64,000 bases of DNA from NCBI GenBank assembly GCA_036265325.1, contig DATAPH010000009.1:1-64000 (forward strand). The letters run 5' to 3'. Positions 45,667-53,645 of the stretch are shown one piece after another. The stretch comes from AC-51 sp036265325 (GTDB lineage: Bacteria; Actinomycetota; UBA4738; HRBIN12). Under the pieces are notes generated by a model. That model worked only from the letters and a program-made list of their open reading frames with translations. It was not told where the DNA came from and did not search any database. The first letter of the stretch is position 1. Every line of letters begins with the position of its first letter. The translations under genes were made by a program, and so were the position numbers.

Positions 45667-47205
45667 ATGTACGGGCGTGCGATGGGGATGACGGTCGTCG
45701 GGGTGGGCGGCAGGCCCGTCACGGTCGAAGCGTTCGTCGGGCGCGGTCTGCCGTCGTTGATCGTCACCGGTCTGCCGGGTGCGACGGTGCAGGACGCCCG
45801 GGAGCGGATCCGCCCGGCGGTCGAGCACGCCGGGCTCGAGTGGCCGCTGCGTCGTGTCGTCGTGAACCTTGCACCGGGGAACCTCCGCAAAGAGGGCGCG
45901 GGGCTCGACCTCCCGATCGCGGTCAGCGTGCTCGCAGCCACTGCGCAGATCCCTTCGAACCGGTTGACCGGCGTCGTGCTGGCGGGCGAACTGTCGCTTC
46001 GCGGGGAGGTGCTCTCGACGCCGGGGGTCCTGTCCGTGGTCATCGCTGCGGTGCGTGCTCGCTATCGAACGGTGGTCGTTCCGGAGGCCAACGCGGTCGA
46101 GGCCGCACAGGTCGGGGGCATCGACGTCGTGCCGGTCTCGACGCTCGAACGCGCCGTCGCGTATCTCCGTGGGAGCTGGCGGCCGGCCGAGATGCCGGGA
46201 TCGTCGGCCGAGGGGTGGCAGGCGCCGGATGCGGACCTCGCCGACGTGCGCGGACAGCTGCAAGCGCGCCGCGCGCTCGAGGTCGCCGCGGCGGGCGGCC
46301 ACAACCTGCTGTTCGTCGGTTCGCCCGGCGCCGGCAAGACGATGCTCGCACGTCGGCTCGCGTCGATCCTTCCGGAGCTCACGCGCGACGAGGCGCTCGA
46401 GGCGTCGCAACTCCACTCGGTCGCCGGGCTCCTCGCCGGGCGGGGGCTGTTACGAGAGCGGCCGTTCCGCTCGCCGCATCACACGATCAGCACGGCCGGC
46501 TTGCTCGGCGGCGGGTCGACGGTGCTCCGTCCGGGCGAAGCGAGCCTTGCCCATCGCGGCGTGCTGTTCCTCGACGAGCTCACGGAGTTTCGCCGCGACG
46601 CCATCGAGGCGCTCCGTCAGCCACTCGAAGATGGCGTCGTGGTGATCGCACGGGCGGGCGGCTCGGTCGCCTTCCCGGCGCGCTTCACCATGGTCGCCGC
46701 GGCCAATCCGTGCCCCTGCGGCTTCCGGGGTGATCCGGTCCGCGGCTGCGCGTGTCGCGAGGATCAGCTCGCGAGGTATCAGGCGAAGCTGTCGGGTCCG
46801 CTGCTCGATCGCATCGACCTCCGGCTGTCGGTCCCGCGACTCACGAAACACGAGTTGCTCGGCGCCGATGCGGGGGAGCCCTCGGCGGCGGTTCGTGCTC
46901 GGGTCGTCGCGGCGCGCGAACGCCAACTCGACCGATACGCATCGATCGGCATCATGTGCAACGCGCACCTCCCGGGTCCGATCGTCCGGCGCCAGGCCGG
47001 ACTCACCGCCGCGGCGGAGCGGTATCTCGGGGCGGCGGTCGAACGGGCGGCGCTGTCGGGCCGGGGATTCGATCGCGTTCTTCGGGTCGCACGAACGATC
47101 GCCGATCTGGCCGGCTCACACCGAGTGGACGCCGAGCACGTGAGCGAGGCGTTGTCCTATCGAGAGGCACTCGATCAGATCGGACGGGTGCAGAGTGCGA
47201 GCTGA
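45667..47205 (+). CDS. comM: ComM/YifB-family Mg-chelatase-like AAA+ ATPase
   Basis: The 512-residue helicase-type ATPase aids recombination of incoming DNA. It has the N-terminal ChlI-like domain (GLPSLIVTGLPGATVQDARE, VNLAPGNLRKEGAGLDLPIA), Walker A VGSPGAGKTMLARRLA, HHTISTAGLLGGG, Walker B VLFLDELTEF, then AANPCPCGFRGDP with a Cys cluster (CGFRGDPVRGCAC). ComM promotes branch migration in natural transformation but is also widespread in non-competent bacteria. It overlaps dprA by 11 nt. Confidence 0.94.
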   Translation: MYGRAMGMTVVGVGGRPVTVEAFVGRGLPSLIVTGLPGATVQDARERIRPAVEHAGLEWPLRRVVVNLAPGNLRKEGAGLDLPIAVSVLAATAQIPSNRLTGVVLAGELSLRGEVLSTPGVLSVVIAAVRARYRTVVVPEANAVEAAQVGGIDVVPVSTLERAVAYLRGSWRPAEMPGSSAEGWQAPDADLADVRGQLQARRALEVAAAGGHNLLFVGSPGAGKTMLARRLASILPELTRDEALEASQLHSVAGLLAGRGLLRERPFRSPHHTISTAGLLGGGSTVLRPGEASLAHRGVLFLDELTEFRRDAIEALRQPLEDGVVVIARAGGSVAFPARFTMVAAANPCPCGFRGDPVRGCACREDQLARYQAKLSGPLLDRIDLRLSVPRLTKHELLGADAGEPSAAVRARVVAARERQLDRYASIGIMCNAHLPGPIVRRQAGLTAAAERYLGAAVERAALSGRGFDRVLRVARTIADLAGSHRVDAEHVSEALSYREALDQIGRVQSAS

Positions 47206-48391
47206 ATCAACGAGAGAAGGAGACGGATCGACGCAGAGCGAAAACCGGTCCGCACCGAGCGAGGATCAGTCCATCCCGAGCGGCTTCCCGGTCGGGTTCG
47301 GCGATGGGCGCGGCGAGGCCGACGCGGTGCTGCTCCTGCGCTGTCTGCTCGGGATCTCGCCGCGTGCCCTCCATCGCCTCGTCTGGCGCGAAGGGAGCGC
47401 TTCGGCAACCGTCGCGGCGATCGCCGGCGGCGCGGCAGGCTCGGATCGAGATCGTGACTGGCTGGCGTCGGCATCTGCGTCAGCGATCAGGGCACAGCTC
47501 TTGGGCGCTGGCGCGCGCTTCGCGCGCCCCAGCTCCCCGGAGTACTGGCCCGCGCTGCTCCGCTTGAACGACCCGCCGGTCGGGATCTTCTATCGCGGCC
47601 GGACTCTCTCCCGCGAGCACCGGCGGGTTGCGGTCGTCGGCTCGCGCCGGCCGTCCGTAACAGGCATCGATGTCGCTCGGACGCTTGCGCGCGGCGTCGC
47701 GATGGCGGGACTCGTCGTCACGAGCGGCGGTGCGCTGGGCATCGACGCACGCGCGCACGAGGGTGCGCTCGAGGCGGGCGGGTCCACGGTTGCGGTGCTC
47801 GGCTGCGGCATCGACCGCGACTACCCCGCGACGAACCGTTCGCTCCTCCACCAGATCGAGATGCGGGGCACGCTCGTGAGCGAATACCCGCCGGGCGTGC
47901 CGGCCGAGCCATTCCGGTTCCCCGCACGGAACCGGATCATCGCCGCGCTGTCGATCGGCGTCGTGATCGTGCAAGGCGTCGCCTCGAGCGGCACGCGAAG
48001 CACCGCCGACTTCGCCTCGCAGGTGGGGGTCGACGTGTTCGCCGTACCCGGCGACGTCACCGAGCCGCTGTCCGAAGCCCCGAACGCGTTGATCCGAGAC
48101 GGCGCGCACCTGGTCCGTTCTGCAGGCGACCTGCTCGACGACCTCGGCATCGACCGGGCGGAACGTGCGATCACGCCCGAAGGGCTCCCCGTGATGGAGT
48201 CGCTGGTGTTCGGCGTGCTCGACCGCTCGATGATGGCCGAGGAGGTGGCGGCAGCAGCCGGGGTCACGCTGCCCGCGGCGCTCGGCGCGCTGACAGACCT
48301 CGAGCTGCGCGGCCTGATCAGGGGCGAGGGCGGCAGGTATCGGTCGACGGCCGACGGCGCCGAGACGGCGCGGGTACCCGAACCGAGGTAG
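47195..48391 (+). CDS. dprA: DNA-processing protein DprA
   Basis: The 398-residue product binds transforming single-stranded DNA and loads RecA. The Rossmann-like core is VAVVGSRRPSVTGIDVARTL, GLVVTSGGALGIDARAHEG, VLGCGIDRDYPATNRSLL and FPARNRIIAALSIGVVIV. The C-terminus is a winged-helix DML1-like domain. The N-terminal ~40 residues are polar and unusual (STREGDGSTQSENRSAPSED), beyond the family norm. Start GTG 47195 inside comM. Confidence 0.93.
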   Translation: MRAESTREGDGSTQSENRSAPSEDQSIPSGFPVGFGDGRGEADAVLLLRCLLGISPRALHRLVWREGSASATVAAIAGGAAGSDRDRDWLASASASAIRAQLLGAGARFARPSSPEYWPALLRLNDPPVGIFYRGRTLSREHRRVAVVGSRRPSVTGIDVARTLARGVAMAGLVVTSGGALGIDARAHEGALEAGGSTVAVLGCGIDRDYPATNRSLLHQIEMRGTLVSEYPPGVPAEPFRFPARNRIIAALSIGVVIVQGVASSGTRSTADFASQVGVDVFAVPGDVTEPLSEAPNALIRDGAHLVRSAGDLLDDLGIDRAERAITPEGLPVMESLVFGVLDRSMMAEEVAAAAGVTLPAALGALTDLELRGLIRGEGGRYRSTADGAETARVPEPR

Positions 48392-48463
48392 CCGAGAGAC
48401 ACCCACGCCCCGCACCGTCGGCATCTGCCGAAAGGCCGGGGCGAAGCTGGGCGACGCCCATCC

Positions 48464-48480
48464 GGGTGATTGCGTCACCC
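48464..48480. promoter_or_regulatory. perfect palindrome upstream of xerC
   Basis: GGGTGA, spacer TTGCG, TCACCC. It has GTGA/TCAC half-sites like a CRP site but with a 5-bp rather than 6-bp spacer. It lies in the 152-bp dprA-xerC gap, centred 72 bp before the xerC start. Confidence 0.3.
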
Positions 48481-48543
48481 CCGACGCGCTGGGACGATAC
48501 GCCCCGGCAGCGGCCGGACCCGCCGGCATGCCTGGAGAGGTTC

Positions 48544-49485
48544 GTGTCGCCCGCATCCGATGACCCTTCGCTTCCGCGACCGCAGCTCGCGCTGATCGAC
48601 GGCTTCACCTCCCATCTGCGTCTGGAGCGGCATCTGTCGGCGAACACGATCGCGGCGTATCGGACCGACCTCCTCCACCTCGCCACGTTCCTGCACCGTT
48701 CGTCCTCCTCGTTCGAAGACGCCGACCACGCGATCCTTCGACGCTTCCTGGCCCAGCAACATGCGCTCGGGTACGCCCGGGCATCGATCGCGCGTCGCGT
48801 CGGCGCGATCCACACCTTCTACCGGTGGGCGGTCGACGACGGCCGGGTCGCGAACGACCCGTCGTTGTTGCTCGGGCGGCCGAAGGTCGCGAACCGCTTG
48901 CCGACCGTGCTCCGCGCCGGTGAAGCCGCCGACCTGGTCGAGGGCCCCGACGCCGAAGAGCTCGACGATCCGCTCGAGCGCGCGATCGCACTGCGTGATC
49001 GGGCCATCCTCGAGCTGCTGTACGGTTCAGGGCTTCGCGTGAGCGAGGTCACGGCGCTGCGAAGGGATGACCTCGACCTCGACGGCGCCTACGTCCTCGT
49101 TCGCGGAAAGGGCTCGAAGGAACGTCGGGTTCCCGTCTCCGACGATGCCGTGGCGGCGGTTCGGGTCTGGCTCGCGGACGGACGCCCGCAGATGGCCGCC
49201 GCTCCCGGCGGTTCGCTGTTCTGGAACCGCCGGCGCAAGCCCATGTCGCCGCGCGACGTCCGAGCGATGGTCGGTGGGTATGCTGGGGGCCTATTGCCAG
49301 GACGACGCGTCGGGCCTCACACGCTCCGCCACTCGTACGCGACGCATCTGCTCGAAGGAGGGGCGGACATCCGCGCTGTGCAGGAGCTCCTCGGACATAG
49401 CAGCGTCGCCACGACGCAGCGGTACACGCACGTCTCACGCGCTCGGCTGTTCCAGGCGCACGAGCAGGCGCACCCGAGGGCATGA
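48544..49485 (+). CDS. xerC: tyrosine recombinase XerC
   Basis: The 313-residue chromosome dimer resolvase has an N-terminal SAM-like core-binding domain (about 15-105) and a catalytic domain with Arg165 in GSGLRVSEVTAL, Lys in GKGSKERRVP, HTLRHSYATHLLEGG (His, Arg), LGHSSVATTQ (His) and the nucleophile Tyr294 in RYTHVSRAR. Start GTG 48544 follows GGAGAGG closely; an earlier in-frame start at 48466 would run through the palindrome. Its location after dprA and before the sigma factor is the standard actinobacterial order. Confidence 0.93.
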   Translation: MSPASDDPSLPRPQLALIDGFTSHLRLERHLSANTIAAYRTDLLHLATFLHRSSSSFEDADHAILRRFLAQQHALGYARASIARRVGAIHTFYRWAVDDGRVANDPSLLLGRPKVANRLPTVLRAGEAADLVEGPDAEELDDPLERAIALRDRAILELLYGSGLRVSEVTALRRDDLDLDGAYVLVRGKGSKERRVPVSDDAVAAVRVWLADGRPQMAAAPGGSLFWNRRRKPMSPRDVRAMVGGYAGGLLPGRRVGPHTLRHSYATHLLEGGADIRAVQELLGHSSVATTQRYTHVSRARLFQAHEQAHPRA

Positions 49486-50411
49486 GCGTGAGCCCGACGA
49501 AGAAGCCCGCGACCGCAGCCGCTCCACGTGCGAAGGCGGCCACGGCGACCGCCACGAAAGCCAAGACCGCGACGAAGGCCAAGCCGAAGCCGAAGACCAA
49601 GGCGGCGGTGCAACAGGATCCCCGCGCGGTGTCGGCGACCGTCCCGCCGCAGGTCGACGACGCGCTCGCCGCGATCTGGCACGCGTTCAAGTCGACGGGC
49701 GACATCGGTGCGCGCGAGCGACTGATCCTGCAGTACGCGCCGCTCGTGAAGTACGTCGCGTCGCGCGTTGCGACCGGTCTGCCTGCATCCGTCGATCAGG
49801 CCGACCTCGTGTCCTACGGCATGTTCGGGTTGATCGACGCGCTGCAGAAGTTCGAGCCGGTCCGCGGGAACAAGTTCGAAACCTACGCCATCCCGCGCAT
49901 CCGCGGCGCGATCATCGACGAGCTGCGCGCGATGGACTGGGTTCCGCGCTCCGTGCGGTTCAAACAGCGTGAGATCGAGAAGGCGCTCGCCGACCTCGAA
50001 TCGATGCTCAAGCGCCAGCCCACCGAGCGTGAGCTCGCTGAACGCCTTGGGATGTCGATGCACGAGTTGCACGAGGTGATCACGCAGATCTCGTTCGTGT
50101 CGGTCCTCGCCCTCGACGAGACGGTGTCGGTCGGCGCCGATCGTGGCGAGAAGGTGTCGCTCGTCGACACACTCGCCGACAAGGGCTTCGATCCGAGCAC
50201 GGGTGTCGAATCCCAGGAGACACGCGGGCTGCTTGCCGCGGCGATCAACGAGTTGTCGGAGCGCGAGAAGATCGTCGTCACGCTCTACTACTTCGAGGGC
50301 CTGACGCTCTCGGAGATCGGCGACATCCTCGGTGTGACCGAGTCGCGCGTGTGCCAGATCCATACAAAGGCCGTCGGCGTGTTGCGCGGTCAGATGACCG
50401 AGTACGACTAG
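49482..50411 (+). CDS. whiG: FliA/WhiG-family RNA polymerase sigma factor
   Basis: The 309-residue sigma-28-type factor has a Lys/Ala/Thr-rich N-terminal extension of ~45 residues (TKAKTATKAKPKPKTKAA), then region 2 (LVKYVASRVATGLPASVDQA, DLVSYGMFGLIDALQKFEP, ETYAIPRIRGAIIDELRAMD), region 3 and region 4 (TLYYFEGLTLSEIGDILGVT). In Streptomyces WhiG commits aerial hyphae to sporulation; in others the same type controls motility. No flagellar gene is in the window. Its ATG overlaps the xerC stop (ATGA). Confidence 0.9.
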   Translation: MSVSPTKKPATAAAPRAKAATATATKAKTATKAKPKPKTKAAVQQDPRAVSATVPPQVDDALAAIWHAFKSTGDIGARERLILQYAPLVKYVASRVATGLPASVDQADLVSYGMFGLIDALQKFEPVRGNKFETYAIPRIRGAIIDELRAMDWVPRSVRFKQREIEKALADLESMLKRQPTERELAERLGMSMHELHEVITQISFVSVLALDETVSVGADRGEKVSLVDTLADKGFDPSTGVESQETRGLLAAAINELSEREKIVVTLYYFEGLTLSEIGDILGVTESRVCQIHTKAVGVLRGQMTEYD

Positions 50412-50423
50412 CGCTCATCCACC

Positions 50424-50437
50424 GTGACGTTCGTCAC
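50424..50437. promoter_or_regulatory. CRP-like operator upstream of LytM-like gene
   Basis: GTGACG-TT-CGTCAC, a perfect dyad flanked by C/G, fits GTGA-N6-TCAC. If transcription starts at the ATG 50473 (set by the -10 at 50460-50465), its centre is at about -42, the classic class II CRP activator position. Confidence 0.6.
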
Positions 50438-50459
50438 GGGTCAGTCCGAACGTCAGCGG

Positions 50460-50465
50460 TAGCGT
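50460..50465 (+). promoter_or_regulatory. -10 hexamer of LytM-like gene, leaderless position
   Basis: TAGCGT, seven bases before the ATG at 50473. Confidence 0.6.
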
Positions 50466-50472
50466 CGCCGTC

Positions 50473-51201
50473 ATGCGACGGTTCTGTTCGGTCCTCGTTG
50501 TGGTCGCGGTGGTGTGGTGGCCGTCCCTCGGTGCGCGCGCGGCGGTTCCGTGGACGTGGCCCGTCACAGGACCGATCGTCCGTGGCTTCGACCCGCCGGA
50601 CGATCCCTATGGCGCCGGACACCGCGGGATCGACATCGCGGCTGCCGTCGGCACGGTGGTCGTCGCCCCCGACGACGGCGTCGTGACCTTCGCCGGCAAG
50701 GTCGGCGGCCGGCTGTTCCTCACCATCGATCATGGGCACGGCATCTCCAGCACGTGCTCGTGGCTCACGAGCGTCCTCGTCGGTAAGAACGATCACATCA
50801 CGCGAGGACAGCCGGTGGCGACGACTGGCTGGGGGCACCCGGAGATGCCGATGCCGCAGCTGCACTTCGGCGTTCGATCCAACGGCACGTACGTCGACCC
50901 GATGGCGTTCCTCGGCCCGTTGTCCGTCTCCGGCTTGATCCGGCTCGCGCCGCTCGGGTCCAGCGCCGCTGTGGCGCTGAGCGCATCGGCCCTGGGTAGG
51001 ATGTCGGGCCTTGCGTACCCGCCTCCTCCTCGTGGTGCCCTCGTTGGCCGTCGTCGCCTTGGGGGCATCGGTCGCCGCCGCGGCGACAACCGACGTTCCG
51101 TGGCCGCAGTACCAAGGATCGGCGGCCCGGACGGGCGACGCGACCGAAGCTCCAGCACCGCCGTACACCGTCGCATGGTCGGCCGCGACGGACATCGGTG
51201 A
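50473..51201 (+). CDS. LytM/M23-family exported protein, probably degenerate
   Basis: The 242-residue product has a signal peptide (FCSVLVVVAVVWWPSLGARA) and a LytM domain at about residues 25-145. Zinc ligands His50 and Asp54 (GHRGIDIAA) and His131 (QLHFGV) are kept. The catalytic first His of HxH is Gln129, and the usual YAHL is CSWL, so peptidase activity is doubtful, as in EnvC/NlpD activators. Residues after about 180 are read inside the next gene in another frame and look like shadow sequence. A TAG in the +1 frame at 50997 may be the original stop, so a frameshift is possible. Confidence 0.75.
   Translation: MRRFCSVLVVVAVVWWPSLGARAAVPWTWPVTGPIVRGFDPPDDPYGAGHRGIDIAAAVGTVVVAPDDGVVTFAGKVGGRLFLTIDHGHGISSTCSWLTSVLVGKNDHITRGQPVATTGWGHPEMPMPQLHFGVRSNGTYVDPMAFLGPLSVSGLIRLAPLGSSAAVALSASALGRMSGLAYPPPPRGALVGRRRLGGIGRRRGDNRRSVAAVPRIGGPDGRRDRSSSTAVHRRMVGRDGHR
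50997..51002 (+). promoter_or_regulatory. -10 hexamer of beta-propeller gene, leaderless position
   Basis: TAGGAT, eight bases before the TTG at 51011. Confidence 0.5.
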
Positions 51202-52522
51202 CGCGAGTCACGCGGCCGGTATCCCTGCGCCGGTGATCGCCGATGGCAACGCGATCGTCGTTGGCCGCGAGTCGGTCGATGCGGTCGATCTAGCGAACGG
51301 GCAGGTTGCCTGGAGCGCGCCGCGGTCGCTCGGACCGTCGTCGCCCGCGGCGGTGGTGGGCAACACCGTCCTGTTCGTCGAGGGCGGGGGCGATGAATCT
51401 GTCTCGGCTTCGGGCTCTCCGTCCGCATCGCCGAGTGCGACGGCGTCGGTCAGCTCGTCACCCGTGAAGTCGTCGGTACCGAGCGCCGTCGCGTCGCCGT
51501 CGGCGACCACCACCACGTCGACCTTGGTGGCGATCGACGACGCAACCCGGCACCGCCTCTGGACGATCGGGCTCTCCGGCGTGAGCCACACCGGTGTCGT
51601 GGTGGCAGGGGGAGTGGCGCTCGTCGGTGCCGACGACGGAACAGTGACGGCGGTCGATCCGGCGACGGGCGAGCAGGCATGGCGCGTGGACGTCGGCGAC
51701 CACGTGTTGGCCCCGATGGCCGCCGACGACGCGCAGGTGTACGTCTGTGTGCGTCCGGAGAGCAACGGCACCGCACAGCTGGTCGCCCTCAAGCTCACCG
51801 ATGGCTCGGAGGCGTGGCGATATCAACCGACCGGATCCGTGGTGGATCTCGGTGCGCCCGCCGTCGCGATGGAGTCCGGAACCTCGACCGTGTACCTCGT
51901 GAGCTCCGACGCAGCGCTCCGTGCGATCGGCGCCGACGGAACGCAGCTCTGGGCCGACGCGTTGTACACCGCAACGTCGGGATCGCCGCCCGCCGTCTCA
52001 TCGGACGCCGTCTACGTCGCGGACCAGTCCGGAACCGTCTACTCCTTCGATCGCTCGACCGGCGCCGAGCGGTGGCGGTTCGCCACGAACCACGGCGCGG
52101 TCGGAGCGCCGATCGTGTCCGCAACGGCCGTCCTCCAGCCGACGAGTGACGGCGTCGTGACGGCGATCGCGCCCGACACCGGTCACCAGATCTGGGACGG
52201 CTCGGTCGCCGACAGCGCGATCTTCGGCCTGGCAGCAACCTCGGACCTCATCGTCGCCGCCCACACCGGCTCCACGCCGGGGTTGACCGCGTTGCAGGCG
52301 GACCCGTCGGGCACGCTGACCGATGTCCCGAGCCCGACGTCCGCCGATCCTTCCGGCCTCGCGATCGGATGGCTCGCGGCGGCGCTGCCGCTCACCGCCG
52401 CACTGGTGCTGCTCGGCCGCTCCTGGGACGAGCGGCGCAGCGAGCCGCTCCTCGCACCGACGGATGAGGACGAACTCCCGGTCGACCCGTGGGAAGCCGA
52501 CCTCGAGGATGACGAGACGTGA
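51011..52522 (+). CDS. membrane-anchored PQQ-like beta-propeller protein
   Basis: The 503-residue product starts at TTG with a signal peptide (LLLVVPSLAVVALGASVAAA). Repeated blades carry the tryptophan-docking pattern, e.g. VDPATGEQAWRVDVGD, LTDGSEAWRYQPTG, FDRSTGAERWRFATN and IAPDTGHQIWDGSV. A ~45-residue Ser/Thr/Val/Ala linker near 140-180 splits the propeller. A C-terminal TM helix (IGWLAAALPLTAALVLLG) is followed by an acidic cytoplasmic tail. It resembles BamB-like folds; there is no sign of PQQ catalysis. It overlaps the LytM-like ORF by 191 bp and the next gene by 4. Confidence 0.85.
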   Translation: MRTRLLLVVPSLAVVALGASVAAAATTDVPWPQYQGSAARTGDATEAPAPPYTVAWSAATDIGDASHAAGIPAPVIADGNAIVVGRESVDAVDLANGQVAWSAPRSLGPSSPAAVVGNTVLFVEGGGDESVSASGSPSASPSATASVSSSPVKSSVPSAVASPSATTTTSTLVAIDDATRHRLWTIGLSGVSHTGVVVAGGVALVGADDGTVTAVDPATGEQAWRVDVGDHVLAPMAADDAQVYVCVRPESNGTAQLVALKLTDGSEAWRYQPTGSVVDLGAPAVAMESGTSTVYLVSSDAALRAIGADGTQLWADALYTATSGSPPAVSSDAVYVADQSGTVYSFDRSTGAERWRFATNHGAVGAPIVSATAVLQPTSDGVVTAIAPDTGHQIWDGSVADSAIFGLAATSDLIVAAHTGSTPGLTALQADPSGTLTDVPSPTSADPSGLAIGWLAAALPLTAALVLLGRSWDERRSEPLLAPTDEDELPVDPWEADLEDDET

Positions 52523-53490
52523 GCAACGGCAAGAAGAAGCGGAAGGGGCCGTCCGGCTCGACGTCGACCTATCGGACGCCCGCGCAGTCCGAGCAGCCGC
52601 GACGCGGCCTGCTCGACGGGTTGCTCGCGCCGCGCACGCCCGGCGCATCGCCGATGCCGAAGCTCCGGACGACGATCGCGAAGGGTACACAGACGGCGCT
52701 CGGCATCCCGGGGCTGCTGATCGCGATCCCCGTCGTGCTGCTCGTCGTGTGGCTCATCTTGGTCGCCCTCGGATTCCAGGGGCCGTTCACCGCGCTCAAC
52801 GTGACGTTCGCGATCCCGCCGGTCACGACGTTCGCCGATGCGCAGGTCGCCGGCCGAACCTTCCGTGCGGCGGTCGACGCGACGGGACTCTCTGCAACCC
52901 TGCCGGGCTTCGTCGGTCTCGCCGGCCTCTTGTTGGTGCACGCGGCGCTCTCAGCGGTCATCGCGACGCTCTGCGTCGAGCAGCTCCGCACCGGGGGGAC
53001 GAGCCGTTGGGCGCTTCGCCGGGCGCTTCGGGTGATCCGAACGACCGCTGCGATCGGCCTCCTCGGCCTCGGTCTGCTCGTGGCGGGCAACTTGATCGCC
53101 GCCCTGTTCGGCAGCATCGGCGTGATCCTCGGCCTGGTCGGGTCGATGGTCGTCGGCATCTATCTCTTCGGGTTCGCGCCGGCGATCGCTGCCGATGAGG
53201 ACCGCCGCGTGTCCGACATCTTGATCCGGAGCGTGCGCGCGTCGCGGATGCCGGGCTCCGCGAACCTCTGGTTCGCGATCGGCTACGTCCTGCTCGCGCT
53301 CATCACGGTCGTCGCGCCACTGCCGGGATCCGCGGTTGGGGTGACGCCGGCCATCAGCGCCTGGGCGGCATGCATCTTGGTCAACCTGTTCGGAGTGCTC
53401 GTGCAGGCGATCTTGGTCTACCGGTACCTCGTGGTCGCGTCGGAGGTTCCCGAGCAGCCGCCGCCGCGAGCGCGGGCCGCAACGCGTTAG
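52519..53490 (+). CDS. multi-spanning membrane protein, hypothetical
   Basis: The 323-residue product has a basic N-terminus (SNGKKKRKGPSGSTST), then about five or six hydrophobic segments: about 65-90, 130-155, 175-200, 200-220, 255-280 and 285-305. The C-terminus is Pro/Arg-rich. I recognise no family with certainty; the layout resembles membrane proteins of the DUF6159/glycerophosphoryl-type group but no motif fixes it. ATGA coupling to the propeller gene suggests a joint envelope function. Confidence 0.75.
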   Translation: MSNGKKKRKGPSGSTSTYRTPAQSEQPRRGLLDGLLAPRTPGASPMPKLRTTIAKGTQTALGIPGLLIAIPVVLLVVWLILVALGFQGPFTALNVTFAIPPVTTFADAQVAGRTFRAAVDATGLSATLPGFVGLAGLLLVHAALSAVIATLCVEQLRTGGTSRWALRRALRVIRTTAAIGLLGLGLLVAGNLIAALFGSIGVILGLVGSMVVGIYLFGFAPAIAADEDRRVSDILIRSVRASRMPGSANLWFAIGYVLLALITVVAPLPGSAVGVTPAISAWAACILVNLFGVLVQAILVYRYLVVASEVPEQPPPRARAATR

Positions 53491-53521
53491 CCCTCTCTCG
53501 GTCCGCCACAAACGCCGCTGG

Positions 53522-53527
53522 TAGACT
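53522..53527 (+). promoter_or_regulatory. -10 hexamer of rpsB-tsf operon
   Basis: TAGACT, giving a leader of about 110 nt before rpsB. The leader is GC-rich and could hold an autoregulatory structure such as S2 binding, but no conserved motif was identified. Confidence 0.4.
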
Positions 53528-53645
53528 CGCCCGCGCCGGCGCGCCAGCGCCGAGCTCACACGTCCGGGGATCGTTCACCGGGGTCCCGCAAGGGCCGGCG
53601 ACGAGCAGATCCGGGCGGCGGAAAAAAACCGAAAGGAGCACCTGC

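Noticed and set aside
53370..53645. In-frame extension upstream of rpsB.
   Set aside because: It overlaps the preceding membrane protein in another frame and lacks S2 features; AAAGGAG sits before ATG 53646.
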